Assembly (NCBI RefSeq): GCF_004339525.1
Contig: NZ_SMGE01000001.1
Span: 3,968,001 to 4,032,000, forward strand
DNA length: 64,000 bases
Direction: 5' to 3'
Origin: Flavobacterium sp. 90
GTDB lineage: Bacteria > Bacteroidota > Bacteroidia > Flavobacteriales > Flavobacteriaceae
Part shown: one piece after another, positions 52,455 through 62,510 of the stretch
Position numbering within the stretch: position 1 is the first letter of the stretch
How the letters are laid out: each line of letters starts with the position of its first letter
The notes under the pieces: generated by a model
Told to the model about the DNA's origin: nothing
Databases searched by the model: none
What the model saw: only the letters and a program-made list of their open reading frames with translations
Made by a program: the position numbers and the translations under genes

Positions 52455-52910
52455 TTATTCAATAGTGATATTTCGTTTAAAAGCGCAGCCCAATTCTATC
52501 ATCGAATCGGTTTTGGCAATTCCAGGAATATTATCAATTTTTTCATATAATATTTTACGCATGTGTTCGTGGTTTTTTGCCGTAATTTTGAGGTAAAGCG
52601 TAAAAGATCCGGTTACAAAATAGCATTCTGTAATTTCAGGAATTTCTTTTAAAGCCTCGATAATTCGTTCGGAATCGGAATCTTTATTAAGTGTAATTCC
52701 TGTAAACGAAGCCCAGTCGTAACCAATTTGTTTTTCGTTCAAAATAGGTTTGATGCCCGTAATAATTCCTTGTTCAAATAAACGATTGATACGCTGATGA
52801 ACCATCGTATTTGAAATTTTTAAATTAGTAGCAATGGTAGAAAATGCAATTCTTCCGTCTTTCTCTAATTCTTTTATGATTTTTACGTCAAACTCATCTA
52901 AAATGTCCAT
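52455..52910 (-). CDS. Lrp/AsnC-family transcriptional regulator
   Basis: The 151-residue protein has an N-terminal helix-turn-helix (DVKIIKELEKDGRIAFSTIA and ISNTMVHQRINRLFEQGIIT). A C-terminal RAM domain follows (WASFTGITLNKDSDSERIIE, ECYFVTGSFTLYLKITAKN). Members respond to amino acids. It is divergent from rocD, separated by 194 bases with the rocD promoter at 53056-53083, so it probably controls rocD. Confidence 0.95.
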   Translation of the reverse strand: MDILDEFDVKIIKELEKDGRIAFSTIATNLKISNTMVHQRINRLFEQGIITGIKPILNEKQIGYDWASFTGITLNKDSDSERIIEALKEIPEITECYFVTGSFTLYLKITAKNHEHMRKILYEKIDNIPGIAKTDSMIELGCAFKRNITIE

Positions 52911-53055
52911 GCGTTTATTTTTAATTTCTGTAAAGATAAAAATAAGTCTGATTTGAATGAAAGATCACAAATTGAATATGACTTATATTCCTGCTAAAAT
53001 AAGTTATTTTAATTTTAAAAAAGCTTAATTTGAGTTAAAACATTTGATTTTTGTG

Positions 53056-53083
53056 TTGTAAATAAATAAATTTTATATTTTTG
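53056..53083 (+). promoter_or_regulatory. Promoter upstream of rocD
   Basis: TATTTTTG (53076-53083) matches the -7 consensus TAnnTTTG, and TTG (53056-53058) is 17 bases upstream, fitting the Bacteroidota -33 spacing. It ends 21 bases before the ATG at 53105. This is the best promoter match in the window. Confidence 0.6.
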
Positions 53084-53104
53084 TCTCAATAAAAATAAAT
53101 TATC

Positions 53105-54358
53105 ATGGGACATAAGCAAGAAATACTTTCATCAAAGTCTGAAGTTTTGATTGAAAAAGAAAACAAATACGGAGCTCATAATTATCATCCACTTCCGGTT
53201 GTTTTGGAAAGAGGTGAAGGAGTATACGTTTGGGATGTTGACGGGAAAAAGTATTATGATTTTTTATCTGCTTATTCTGCTGTTAACCAAGGACATTGTC
53301 ATCCTAAAATTGTGAAAGCAATGGTTGATCAGGCTCAAAAACTGGCTTTGACTTCTCGTGCTTTTTACAATGATAAATTAGGAAACTATGAAGAATATGT
53401 AACTAATTATTTTGGTTTTGATAAAGTATTACCAATGAATACAGGTGCCGAAGCGGTTGAAACGGCTCTGAAACTTTGTAGAAAATGGGCTTATGAAGTA
53501 AAAGGAATTCAGGAGAATCTTGCACAAATTATCGTTTGTGAGAATAACTTTCACGGAAGAACAACGACAATTATTTCATTTTCTAATGATGAAACTGCAC
53601 GTAAAAGCTTTGGTCCGTTTACAGAAGGATTTATAAAAATTGAATATGATAACCTTGAAGCTCTTGAAAAAGTTTTAGAATCATCAAAAAATATAGCGGG
53701 ATTTTTGGTTGAACCAATTCAGGGTGAAGCCGGAGTTTATGTTCCGTCAGAAGGATATTTGGCGAAAGCAAAAGCGTTGTGTGAGAAACATAATGTATTA
53801 TTTATTGCTGATGAAGTTCAGACTGGAATTGCACGTACCGGAAAATTATTAGCAGTTCATCACGAAAATGTACAACCGGATATCTTGATTTTAGGAAAAG
53901 CAATTTCTGGTGGAGTTTACCCAGTTTCGGCGGTTTTAGCAAATAATGAAATCATGAATGTGATTAAACCGGGACAACACGGATCTACTTTTGGTGGAAA
54001 TCCTGTTGCTGCCGCTGTTGCAATCGCTGCTCTTGAAGTGGTTAAAGAAGAAAACTTAGCGGAAAACGCAGAGCGTCTTGGGATCATTTTAAGAAAAGGA
54101 TTAAACGAAATCGCTGAACGTAATAACTTAATTACACTTGTTCGTGGAAAAGGTTTATTAAACGCAATCGTAATTAATTGTGGTGAAGATTCAGATTTAG
54201 CTTGGGAAATTTGCCTAAGATTTAGAGATAACGGATTATTGGCAAAACCAACTCACGGTAATAAAATCAGATTAGCGCCGCCTTTGGTAATGACCGAAGC
54301 TCAAATTCAGGAATGTCTTGAAATAATTGAGAAGTCATTAAATGATTTTAGAGATTAA
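53105..54358 (+). CDS. rocD: Ornithine aminotransferase
   Basis: The 417-residue PLP enzyme converts ornithine and 2-oxoglutarate to glutamate-5-semialdehyde and glutamate. Diagnostic parts are [80 protein letters not shown], the ADEVQTGI aspartate and [16 protein letters not shown] with the PLP lysine. Its divergent Lrp-type neighbour suggests amino-acid-dependent control. Confidence 0.97.
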   Translation: MGHKQEILSSKSEVLIEKENKYGAHNYHPLPVVLERGEGVYVWDVDGKKYYDFLSAYSAVNQGHCHPKIVKAMVDQAQKLALTSRAFYNDKLGNYEEYVTNYFGFDKVLPMNTGAEAVETALKLCRKWAYEVKGIQENLAQIIVCENNFHGRTTTIISFSNDETARKSFGPFTEGFIKIEYDNLEALEKVLESSKNIAGFLVEPIQGEAGVYVPSEGYLAKAKALCEKHNVLFIADEVQTGIARTGKLLAVHHENVQPDILILGKAISGGVYPVSAVLANNEIMNVIKPGQHGSTFGGNPVAAAVAIAALEVVKEENLAENAERLGIILRKGLNEIAERNNLITLVRGKGLLNAIVINCGEDSDLAWEICLRFRDNGLLAKPTHGNKIRLAPPLVMTEAQIQECLEIIEKSLNDFRD

Positions 54359-54576
54359 TTTCATCATTCATTACTTACATACAATATTAGGTTTTAAAAA
54401 ACATATTCAGTTTTCTGAATATGTTTTTTTTTGCGCTTAATAAAAGTACTATTTTAATACAATTTGGTCTTTTACAGGTATTTAAAGTTTTTTATGTGAA
54501 TTATTTTTGCAGAAATTTTCAAAGAGAAAAAGAATCGCTTGAAAAGAAACTGATTAATAATTTATACAAATAAGAT

Positions 54577-55680
54577 ATGATAACAATAAGCTTGTGCATG
54601 ATTGTAAAAAATGAAGAAAAGACATTAGCAGAATGTCTTAACTCTGTAAAAGATATCGCAGATGAAATTATAATAGTTGATACAGGTTCTACAGATAAAA
54701 CAAAAGAAATTGCACATTCCTTTACGGATAAAGTCTATGATTTTGAATGGATAAATGATTTTGCTGCTGCAAGAAATTTTGCTTTTTCTAAAGCTACAAA
54801 GGAATATCAACTTTGGTTAGATGCTGATGATATTATAATCGAAAAAGATAAAATTGCTTTCCTAAACCTTAAGAAAGAGCTTTCTCCTGCAATTGACATG
54901 GTTTTGATGAAGTATAATTATGTTGTAGATGAAAATAATAATCCTTCCTATTCTTTTCAAAGAGAAAGATTGGTAAAAAGAGTCAATAATTATAAGTGGA
55001 ATGATCCGGTTCATGAATATATTTTATATGGTGATAATTATTTGATATCTGAAATTGCGATTACTCATAAAAAGGTAGATTCTTTTTCAGATCGAAATTT
55101 AAAAATCTATGAAGCGCAACTGAAAAATAATTTACCTTTTTCTCCAAGATCTTTGTATTATTATGCCAGAGAATTAAGGGATCATCATAAATATGAAGAA
55201 GCGATTGAATACTTTAATAAATTTCTCGATACAAAAGATGGTGCTGTAGATGATAACATAAATGCTTGTTATGAAATTGGAAAAATTTACAAACAATTAA
55301 ATGATACAGACAATGCATTAAGGTACTTTTTCCAGAGTTTTTCATATGATATTCCAAGGGCGGAATCATGTTGTGAGATAGCTCTAATTTATATGGCTAA
55401 TAAAGATTATAGAAAAGCTATTTATTGGTATGAGTTTGTATTTACTTTGAAACTTTCAGATACTGATATCAACAAAACATCAATTGATTGCTGGAGTTTT
55501 GTGCCTGCAATACAACTTGCTGTTTGTTATGCGAATATCAATAATATCGAAAAAGCTATTGCTTATAATGAATTAGCAGGAAAGTATAAAATAGATCACG
55601 ATTCTGTGGTACACAACCGCAACTATTTTAATAAACTCGGAAAAAATAAAGATTTTTTATTTACCGATTATAAAGGATAA
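54577..55680 (+). CDS. Family 2 glycosyltransferase with TPR repeats
   Basis: The 367-residue protein begins with a GT-A fold: ISLCMIVKNEEKTLAECLNS, EIIIVDTGSTDKTKEIAHSF and LWLDADDIIIEKDKI, with a DxD motif. From about residue 200, repeats of 34 residues resemble TPRs (YYYARELRDHHKYEEAIEYF, ACYEIGKIYKQLNDTDNALR). The nearest family is the SunS-like group, in which the TPRs hold the acceptor protein. The donor sugar and acceptor are unknown. It stands alone downstream of rocD. Confidence 0.9.
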   Translation: MITISLCMIVKNEEKTLAECLNSVKDIADEIIIVDTGSTDKTKEIAHSFTDKVYDFEWINDFAAARNFAFSKATKEYQLWLDADDIIIEKDKIAFLNLKKELSPAIDMVLMKYNYVVDENNNPSYSFQRERLVKRVNNYKWNDPVHEYILYGDNYLISEIAITHKKVDSFSDRNLKIYEAQLKNNLPFSPRSLYYYARELRDHHKYEEAIEYFNKFLDTKDGAVDDNINACYEIGKIYKQLNDTDNALRYFFQSFSYDIPRAESCCEIALIYMANKDYRKAIYWYEFVFTLKLSDTDINKTSIDCWSFVPAIQLAVCYANINNIEKAIAYNELAGKYKIDHDSVVHNRNYFNKLGKNKDFLFTDYKG

Positions 55681-55731
55681 TATCATAAATTTGGTATATA
55701 CAATATTTGTACAGATATAAAAAATTAAAAA

Positions 55732-55757
55732 AAGGCGTTCGCCTGAGCGAACGCCTT
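55732..55757 (-). terminator. Terminator of the encapsulin-desulfurase operon
   Basis: AAGGCGTTCGC (55732-55742) pairs with GCGAACGCCTT (55747-55757) around CTGA. On the minus strand a T-run and a second T-rich segment follow. It is downstream of the desulfurase stop at 55838. Confidence 0.85.
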
Positions 55758-55801
55758 CTGGTTATAATTACTTAAAATATCAAAAAAAGTAACTATTTCT
55801 T

Positions 55802-55833
55802 TAAGCCAATGTTTATAAAGCATTGGCTTTTTT
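55802..55833 (+). terminator. Terminator of the glycosyltransferase gene
   Basis: AAGCCAATG and CATTGGCTT pair around TTTATAAAG, followed by TTTTTATTTTTA on the plus strand. It lies next to the desulfurase stop codon at 55838. Confidence 0.75.
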
Positions 55834-55837
55834 ATTT

Positions 55838-57775
55838 TTAAAACCTAACTTTTTTAAGTTCCCACAACGTTTTTATAAAGGTATCAACGTCTTGTGTCGT
55901 GTTATAAAATGCTAGTGAAGGACGAACGGTTGTTTCAACGCCCATTCTTCTCAAAATAGGCTGAGCACAATGATGTCCGGTTCTTACGGCAACACCTTCT
56001 TTGTTAAGCGCTTGTCCAACCTGGTCGTTTGAATATCCTTGCAGATTAAAAGAAAGTACACTTGCTTTATCTTTAGCGGTTCCTATCAATCGAACGCCCG
56101 GAATTTCTTTGAGCAGTTTTGTGGCATATTCTAACAAATAATGTTCGTATTGTCCAATTGCGTCAATGCCTAGTTTGGTAACATAATCAATTGCAGCTCC
56201 AAGACCAATTGCATCGGCAATGTTTCCGGTTCCGGCTTCAAAACGATTGGGAGCTTTGTGGTATTTTATTTCCTCAAAAGTTACATCCTGAATCATGTTT
56301 CCGCCCGCTTGATACGGTTCCATTTCGTTCAGTAAATCTTCTTTTCCGTATAAAGCGCCAATTCCTGTTGGACCAAATAATTTGTGTCCTGAGAAAACTA
56401 ACCAATCCGGATTTAAATCCTGAACATCAACTTTCATGTGCGAAACCGATTGTGCGCCATCTATCAAAACTTTCGCTCCAGCGGAATGCGCCATTTCGAC
56501 AATTTTTTTAGCAGGAGTTACAGTTCCTAATGCATTTGAAACTTGTGTAAAAGCAACCAAACGTGTTTTAGGATTCAGCAATTTTGCATATTCATCAAGT
56601 AGAATTTGACCGTCATCATCTACCGGAATTACACGAAGTTTCAATCCTTTTTTATCAGCTAATCTTTTCCACGGAACAATATTAGCATGATGTTCCAGAT
56701 TACTTACTATGATTTCGTCTCCGGCAACCAGATTATGATCTCCCCAGCTTTGTGCAACCAAATTTATACCTTCTGTGGCACCGCGAACAAATACAATTTC
56801 GTTTACAGAAGTCGCATTTAAAAAAGTTTTTACTTTTTCGCGAGCAGCTTCATAAGCATCAGATGCACGAGCAGCAAGTTCATGTGCAGCACGGTGAATA
56901 TTCGAGTTTTCATGTTCATAGAAATACGCAATACGATCAATTACCGATTGTGGTTTTTGAGTCGTTGCCGCATTATCAAACCAAACTAAAGGTTTTCCGT
57001 TTACTGTTTCACGTAGAATCGGGAAATCTTTCTTGATTAATTCTGCATTAAAATTAGTACCTATAATTCCGTTCAGTTCTGTTGATCCAAGAGTGCTTCG
57101 TACAATTGCATTTGGACTTTTTTTATCAAAAACAAAAGGATTCTGATCTAAGAAATAATAGTTATTTCCAGGTCCATTTCCACTTGATGGAGAAATATCA
57201 CGTCTTTTAAATTGCGTATCAACCGTTGCCAAAGCTGCTTGTAATTCAATTTCAAAAGAAGAATTTTCGGTTTGAAAAGGCAAATATTGATTGTTCAGCA
57301 ATAAATCAGAGAAAAATTTATCTTCGGTCAATTGTGGTGAACCTCCATTTTTTAAATTATGATCATAAAAACCAGTCTGCGGATCGTTCATATTCAGATT
57401 ATAATCTTCCTGAATTCCTGACGTTGTAACACCGCTTTGAGGATCAAATCCCGCTCCGGCATTTGGATATAAAGCCGAGGCACCAGTATTACTTCCATAA
57501 TTAGTAACAGTTGGCGTTACTCCAAAACCAGTGAAGGAATTAGGAGTTGGCGCTATATTTACCGGATTTTGCGTTGGGATTGGCGCTAATATATTAGCGC
57601 CGCCCGATTGCAATAACGTTTCGGCAATTTTAGTCGCACGAGGATGTTCGCTTTTATCCGGACTCAACGAAATCTCTTTCGGGAATTCGTTGGGTAAAGC
57701 CTTGAACAATTCGTTTGCCAAATTTTGCAAATCGTCAATGTTAGGTAAACCGTTGTTGTTAGTATTTATACTCAT
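55838..57775 (-). CDS. Cysteine desulfurase, family 2A encapsulin cargo protein
   Basis: The 645-residue protein joins an approximately 240-residue low-complexity N-terminus to a SufS-type enzyme. The N-terminus is rich in Asn, Pro, Gly and Ser, with two helical pieces (DLQNLANELFKALPNEF near 15-32 and SSFEIELQAALATVDTQF near 172-189). In the C-terminal part the PLP lysine is K465 (SGHKLFGPTG) and the catalytic cysteine C603 (TGHHCAQP). The enzyme releases sulfur from cysteine as persulfide. The long leader matches the known cargo-targeting region of encapsulin-associated desulfurases. The ATG overlaps the encapsulin stop by 17 bases. Confidence 0.95.
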   Translation of the reverse strand: MSINTNNNGLPNIDDLQNLANELFKALPNEFPKEISLSPDKSEHPRATKIAETLLQSGGANILAPIPTQNPVNIAPTPNSFTGFGVTPTVTNYGSNTGASALYPNAGAGFDPQSGVTTSGIQEDYNLNMNDPQTGFYDHNLKNGGSPQLTEDKFFSDLLLNNQYLPFQTENSSFEIELQAALATVDTQFKRRDISPSSGNGPGNNYYFLDQNPFVFDKKSPNAIVRSTLGSTELNGIIGTNFNAELIKKDFPILRETVNGKPLVWFDNAATTQKPQSVIDRIAYFYEHENSNIHRAAHELAARASDAYEAAREKVKTFLNATSVNEIVFVRGATEGINLVAQSWGDHNLVAGDEIIVSNLEHHANIVPWKRLADKKGLKLRVIPVDDDGQILLDEYAKLLNPKTRLVAFTQVSNALGTVTPAKKIVEMAHSAGAKVLIDGAQSVSHMKVDVQDLNPDWLVFSGHKLFGPTGIGALYGKEDLLNEMEPYQAGGNMIQDVTFEEIKYHKAPNRFEAGTGNIADAIGLGAAIDYVTKLGIDAIGQYEHYLLEYATKLLKEIPGVRLIGTAKDKASVLSFNLQGYSNDQVGQALNKEGVAVRTGHHCAQPILRRMGVETTVRPSLAFYNTTQDVDTFIKTLWELKKVRF

Positions 57776-58679
57776 GATACTTTCCTATTTCTACATCTTC
57801 AAGAACTGCGATGGCGTCATCTACTAAAACTGCTAGTGAGCAATATAGAGATACAAGATAAGAAGCGATTGCTTTTTCATTTATTCCCATAAAACGAACT
57901 GATAATCCAGGAGATTGTTCGCCTTGTAAACCTGGCTGAATAAGTCCGATAACGCCCTGACGGCTTTCTCCGGTTCTTAAAAGTATGATTTTTGATTTAC
58001 CATTTACGATTGGCAATTTATCCGATGGAATAAGCGGAATTCCTCTCCAGGTTAAAAATTGTGATCCAAATAAAGAAGTTGTTGGAGGCGGAACACCACG
58101 ACGTGTACACTCACGACCAAAAGCTGCAATTGCCAATGGATGTAAAAGGAAGAAACCTGGTTCTTTCCAGACTTTAGTCAATAATTCGTCTAAATCATCT
58201 GGAGTTGGCGCGCCAGTTCTTGTTTTTATGATTTGAGAAGGAGCAACGTTGCTCAATAAACCATAATCTTTATTATTGATTAATTCGCTTTCCTGACGTT
58301 CTTTGATTGTTTCAATTGCTAAACGAAGCTGCTCAGAAATTTGATTGTATGGTTTGCTGTATAAGTCCGAAACACGTGTATGTACTTCTACAATAGTTTG
58401 AACGGCAGCAAGATTATATTCTCTTGGATTCTCAATATAATCGACAAAAGTATTAGGTAAAATTCTTTCGTCTCTTGCAGAACAATCTACTTCAATATGA
58501 GTTCCGTCTTTTACTTTATTCAAACGGAAAACTCCTGATTCTACAGGAACCCAATGTAAAAGATGTGTTAGCCAACGTGGAGATATTGTCCCGATTTGCG
58601 GAACCGAACGTGTCGCAATTGCTAATTGTCTTGCTGCTACATCGCCTAATGCGGTTTGTTGTTGTTTAGATTCAGCCAT
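57759..58679 (-). CDS. Family 2A encapsulin shell protein (SrpI-like)
   Basis: The 306-residue protein forms a hollow protein shell of the HK97 fold. The family signature includes ARQLAIATRSVPQIGTISPR near residue 16, LHWVPVESGVFRLNKVKDG near 40, FFLLHPLAIAAFGRECTRRG near 178, PPPTTSLFGSQFLTWRGIPL and TGESRQGVIGLIQPGLQGEQ, then PGLSVRFMGINEKAIASYLV at the E-loop and C-terminal part. There is no cyclic nucleotide-binding insertion, so it is subfamily 2A, not 2B. The desulfurase gene directly downstream overlaps it and encodes the probable cargo. Confidence 0.97.
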   Translation of the reverse strand: MAESKQQQTALGDVAARQLAIATRSVPQIGTISPRWLTHLLHWVPVESGVFRLNKVKDGTHIEVDCSARDERILPNTFVDYIENPREYNLAAVQTIVEVHTRVSDLYSKPYNQISEQLRLAIETIKERQESELINNKDYGLLSNVAPSQIIKTRTGAPTPDDLDELLTKVWKEPGFFLLHPLAIAAFGRECTRRGVPPPTTSLFGSQFLTWRGIPLIPSDKLPIVNGKSKIILLRTGESRQGVIGLIQPGLQGEQSPGLSVRFMGINEKAIASYLVSLYCSLAVLVDDAIAVLEDVEIGKYHEYKY

Positions 58680-59053
58680 GATTTAATGGTTTAAAGGTTA
58701 ATTTATTTTTTGTTTAAAAGATATAATAGGTCTTCAATAGCATAGCCTATTTTTATTAATGCAAATCAATAGTTTAATGTGCCTTTAGGTACTAAATATC
58801 GGTAGTAATTAGTTTAAAAATACATCGGCGTGCCGTAGGTACGCAACAAAATGATCATTATTGCGTACCTACGGCACGCTTAAATTGATTTCAATTCCTG
58901 TTTTCTACCAATATTTAGTACCTAACGGTACAAAAAATATGCTTTCAATCCTTGATTTGAATTAAAAGTAAATTTATATTAAAGATAAAAATTTCTAAAA
59001 GTAAAAGATGTTTAATTTACTTTAAAAAACTCTTAAGTTGTTGAATTTCATAA
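58680..59053. other. Intergenic region upstream of the encapsulin gene
   Basis: These 374 bases separate the encapsulin start from the cysteine synthase stop. They hold a large palindromic block (58787-58924). No exact TAnnTTTG element is seen close to the encapsulin start, so its promoter is unclear. Confidence 0.7.
58787..58924. repeat. Nested inverted repeat upstream of the encapsulin gene
   Basis: The inner arms 58828-58846 and 58861-58879 are perfect 19-bp complements (GCGTGCCGTAGGTACGCAA). The outer arms 58787-58806 (TAGGTACTAAATATCGGTAG) and 58905-58924 match in 19 of 20 positions. Linker parts resemble ACCAATATTTA pieces at 24930-25135. It may be a dispersed repeat or a regulatory hairpin. 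Confidence 0.85.
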
Positions 59054-59974
59054 CTAAGAAAAGAACCCAAATAATTCTTCAACCGAAAGATATCGTTCTC
59101 CCGTATCATAATTAAAAGTCAGAATCACAGAACCCTGTGGAATGTCTTTTAATTTTTTTGAAACTCCTGCAAGAGCCGCTCCTGTTGAAACTCCGCCAAA
59201 AATTCCTTCTTTTTGTGTTAGTTTTTTAGCAAAATTAAAAGCATCATTTTTTTCAACGGTAATAATTTCATCCACATATTCTCTATTGAAAACTTCTGGA
59301 ATAAATCCTGCGCCAATTCCCTGTAAAGGATGTGGAGCTGGAATTCCTCCGCTCAAAACCGGAGATAAAGCAGGTTCTACCGCAATAGTTTTAAGATTTG
59401 GAAAATGTTGTTTTAATATTTTAGAAACTCCAGTAATATGTCCGCCTGTTCCAACGCCTGTAATCAGATAATCAATTCCGTCCGGAAAATCGGCAAGGAT
59501 TTCCTGAGCCGTTGTTCTTTCGTGAACTTCAACATTGGCAGGATTTGTAAATTGGGAAGGTAAAAAAGCATTGTTAATAGTTGCCGCTAATTCCTTTGCT
59601 TTTTCAACCGCACCCGAAGTTCCTTTTTCTCTTGGAGTCAAAACATATTCGGCACCATAAGCTTCAATGATTTTTCGGCGTTCAACGCTCATTGATTCCG
59701 GCATTACAATAATAACTTTATAGCCTTTTACGGCTGCGACCAGTGAAAGCCCGATTCCTGTATTACCCGAAGTTGGCTCTATAATAATTGAATCAGGATT
59801 TAAAAGACCTCTTTTTTCAGCATCTTCAATCATTGCCAATGCAATTCTATCTTTGATACTTGAACCCGGATTTGATTTTTCGAGTTTAATCCAAACCTCG
59901 TGGTCCGTAAAAAGTTTGTTCAGTTTAATATGGGGCGTGTTCCCAATGGTTTCTAAAATGTTTTGGTATTTCAT
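59054..59974 (-). CDS. cysK: Cysteine synthase (O-acetylserine sulfhydrylase)
   Basis: The 306-residue PLP enzyme joins O-acetylserine and sulfide to cysteine. The PLP lysine is K41 in [11 protein letters not shown]. The substrate loop is [20 protein letters not shown], the phosphate-binding motif is [11 protein letters not shown] and [12 protein letters not shown] is near the end. It is 35 bases downstream of the serine acetyltransferase gene, which makes its substrate. It belongs to the CysK/CysM group; the [11 protein letters not shown] pattern favours CysK. Confidence 0.95.
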   Translation of the reverse strand: MKYQNILETIGNTPHIKLNKLFTDHEVWIKLEKSNPGSSIKDRIALAMIEDAEKRGLLNPDSIIIEPTSGNTGIGLSLVAAVKGYKVIIVMPESMSVERRKIIEAYGAEYVLTPREKGTSGAVEKAKELAATINNAFLPSQFTNPANVEVHERTTAQEILADFPDGIDYLITGVGTGGHITGVSKILKQHFPNLKTIAVEPALSPVLSGGIPAPHPLQGIGAGFIPEVFNREYVDEIITVEKNDAFNFAKKLTQKEGIFGGVSTGAALAGVSKKLKDIPQGSVILTFNYDTGERYLSVEELFGFFS

Positions 59975-60009
59975 GTTTGATATTTTTGATATTTTGGTTT
60001 TGGTATATT

Positions 60010-60834
60010 CTATATAGAATAAAAAATCGGTTCGGGAAATGGATTATTGTCCTTGATCTTCATTTCATTTTTATGATAAACCACTGAATTTGATGGAATC
60101 GTGTACGTAAGCCAAACATTTCCGCCAATAAGCGAATCGTGTCCAATAGTTGTTTGCCCGCCCAGAATCGTGCTATTTGCATAAATAATCACGTTATCCT
60201 CAATGGTCGGATGCCTTTTTATAAACGCTTCTTCCTTTTTTACACTCAAAGCACCAAGCGTCACGCCTTGGTATATTTGAACATTATTTCCGATAATCGC
60301 TGTTTCACCAATAACAATTCCGGTTCCGTGATCTATGGCAAAATCTTCTCCTATTTGTGCTCCCGGATGAATTTCTATGCTCGTTTTTATGTGTGCATAT
60401 TCAGATATGGTTCTGGCAAGAAGTTTTAAATCCTGCTCCCATAATTGATGTGAAAAACGATAAATAGAAATAGCGAAAAACCCGGGATACGAATACAAAA
60501 CTTCTGCAAGAGTTTTGGCAGCGGGATCTTTGGCAAAAATTGTCTGAGCGTCGTTTAGCGCTTTTTTATGTAAATAAGGTATCGCTTCAAAGAACGTTTT
60601 GGTTTGTTGTTTACTATTTTCGTCTTTAGGTGCAAAATCTAAAACAAGCTCGTCGAATTGCTTTTCTAATTCATCAATTTTATTTTCAATCGTCGTCAAG
60701 CATCCAAATGATTTTGAAGTGTTTGAAAATAATATGGCGAATAACTCATCAATAAATTTATGAATTAATTTCTTCTCAGGAAGAATTAATAATTGTTGAT
60801 GTTGTTTTGCTATTTCTTGATAAAATGAATTCAT
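60010..60834 (-). CDS. epsC: Serine O-acetyltransferase
   Basis: The 274-residue enzyme makes O-acetylserine from serine and acetyl-CoA, the first step of cysteine synthesis. The N-terminal helical part carries [20 protein letters not shown] and [20 protein letters not shown]. The left-handed helix domain has [40 protein letters not shown] and [19 protein letters not shown], with the catalytic histidine and aspartate in DHGTG. It follows the sulfatase gene after 29 bases and precedes cysK after 35. Confidence 0.96.
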   Translation of the reverse strand: MNSFYQEIAKQHQQLLILPEKKLIHKFIDELFAILFSNTSKSFGCLTTIENKIDELEKQFDELVLDFAPKDENSKQQTKTFFEAIPYLHKKALNDAQTIFAKDPAAKTLAEVLYSYPGFFAISIYRFSHQLWEQDLKLLARTISEYAHIKTSIEIHPGAQIGEDFAIDHGTGIVIGETAIIGNNVQIYQGVTLGALSVKKEEAFIKRHPTIEDNVIIYANSTILGGQTTIGHDSLIGGNVWLTYTIPSNSVVYHKNEMKIKDNNPFPEPIFYSI

Positions 60835-60863
60835 AATCGATTTATTTTAGGATTAGAAAATGC

Positions 60864-62510
60864 TTATTGTTTTTTTAAAAGTGCTCCGCCTGGCATTACT
60901 TCAGGTTTCAATTTGAATTTACTGTATTCTACAACTCCTGTTTTATCTGCCCAATCAAAATACGAAGCCGAAAGTTTGTTTACAATTCCCGGATTTTGCT
61001 GTGCCACATTTGCGGTTTCGCCTCTGTCTGTTTCGATATTGTAAAGTTCCCATTCGTAAGATGGATAAGTCGAAACCAATTTCCATTTGCCATCCCTAAC
61101 CGCTCTGTTTCCCGCTCTTTCCCAGAATAATGGTGCGCCTCTATCGACCTGAGAAACATTATTAAATAAAACAGGCAACAAACTGCTTCCAACCAAGGGG
61201 TTTGTCGTCACACCATTATATTCTTTGGGATATTCGATTCCGGCTAATTCATAGAAAGTAGGAGCGAGGTCAATAATATGTCCGGTTCCCTTATCAATTC
61301 GGCCAGCTTTAATTTTTGATGGAAACCACGCAATAAACGGAGAACTGAATCCGCCTTCGTGCATATTGTTTTTATATTGTTGTAAAGGTGTATTCGATAA
61401 ATATGCCCAGTTTTGTTCCTGATAATCAAACGATCCAGAAGTTCCAACTGGTCCGTCATTTCTAACAAGTCCTCTTCCTAAAGGATTATAAGTATTAAAT
61501 CCGCCTTGAGCGCCATTATCGGAAATGAAAATAATCAGCGTGTTTTTATCTTTTTTTAAAGCTTTTAGTTTGTCTAAAACTTTCCCCACATTCTGATCCA
61601 TATTATCGACCATTGCGGCGTAAACTTCCATTTTGGCTTTCCAGAATTGTTTTTCGTCATACGATAATTTATTCCATTCCGGAACCTCAGGATCTCTTGG
61701 TGCAACAGTTTGATCAGCTGGTAAAATGCCGTTTGCTTTTAGTTTTTCAATCCTTTTTTCTCTAAGAATATCCCAGCCTTCATCAAATTTCCCTCTGTAT
61801 TTGGCAATATCTACAGGTTTTGCCTGCAAAGGCCAATGTGGAGCTGTAAAAGCGAGGTATAAAAAGAAAGGTTTATTTTCTTTGTTTTGTTCGTCTAAAA
61901 AAGTCACAGCATTATTCCCAATTTCATCTGTAAAATAATATGAATCATCTTTTGGATGTAATTCTTCGTTATTGCGAATTAATTTTACCGGATAAGGTGT
62001 TTTCCCGAAGGGCAAAGGTTTTGTATCAAAATAATTTGAAGCGCCTTTTAAGATTCCGTAAAATTTATCAAAACCTCTCTGATTTGGCCATTGCGCCTGA
62101 TCTTCAGAACCTACGTGCCATTTTCCCGAAAGTAAAGTGCTGTAACCACCGGAACGAAAAACTTCACCTAAAGTCAAAGATTCTTTATTTAGATAACCTT
62201 GATAAGCTGGTAATCCCAAATTGACATCAAAAAATCCCATTCCCGCTTTATGCTGATATTGTCCCGTTAATAAAGATCCTCTTGTAGGCGCGCAAATCGA
62301 GTTATTGTAAAATTCGCGTAGACGTAAACCTTCAGTAGCAAGTTTATCCAAATTAGGTGTTTTAATTTCTGAACCATAATTTCCTAAATCAGAATATCCC
62401 ATATCATCTACCAGAATTAAAATAATATTTGGTTTTGATGAGGTAGTTTGGGCGTGGCTAAAAGAGCCAAATGTGATTAAGAGATTAAGGGTAATAAATG
62501 CTTTTTTCAT
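60864..62510 (-). CDS. Type I arylsulfatase, exported
   Basis: The 548-residue enzyme releases sulfate from sulfate esters. A signal peptide (MKKAFITLNLLITFGSFSHA) precedes the metal motif NIILILVDDMGYSDLG. The formylglycine site is SICAPTRGSLLTG (CxPxR, C73), which needs an activating maturase not seen here. HWPLQAKP, FISDNGAQGGFN and GRAPLFWERAG-like motifs follow. It is the first gene of the minus-strand run with epsC and cysK, which is unusual since free sulfate still needs reduction before it feeds cysteine synthesis. Confidence 0.96.
   Translation of the reverse strand: MKKAFITLNLLITFGSFSHAQTTSSKPNIILILVDDMGYSDLGNYGSEIKTPNLDKLATEGLRLREFYNNSICAPTRGSLLTGQYQHKAGMGFFDVNLGLPAYQGYLNKESLTLGEVFRSGGYSTLLSGKWHVGSEDQAQWPNQRGFDKFYGILKGASNYFDTKPLPFGKTPYPVKLIRNNEELHPKDDSYYFTDEIGNNAVTFLDEQNKENKPFFLYLAFTAPHWPLQAKPVDIAKYRGKFDEGWDILREKRIEKLKANGILPADQTVAPRDPEVPEWNKLSYDEKQFWKAKMEVYAAMVDNMDQNVGKVLDKLKALKKDKNTLIIFISDNGAQGGFNTYNPLGRGLVRNDGPVGTSGSFDYQEQNWAYLSNTPLQQYKNNMHEGGFSSPFIAWFPSKIKAGRIDKGTGHIIDLAPTFYELAGIEYPKEYNGVTTNPLVGSSLLPVLFNNVSQVDRGAPLFWERAGNRAVRDGKWKLVSTYPSYEWELYNIETDRGETANVAQQNPGIVNKLSASYFDWADKTGVVEYSKFKLKPEVMPGGALLKKQ

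Noticed and set aside
57755..57780. Possible frameshift between shell and desulfurase genes
   Set aside because: The overlap has a clear ATG for the desulfurase and a normal stop for the shell; no slippery sequence is needed.
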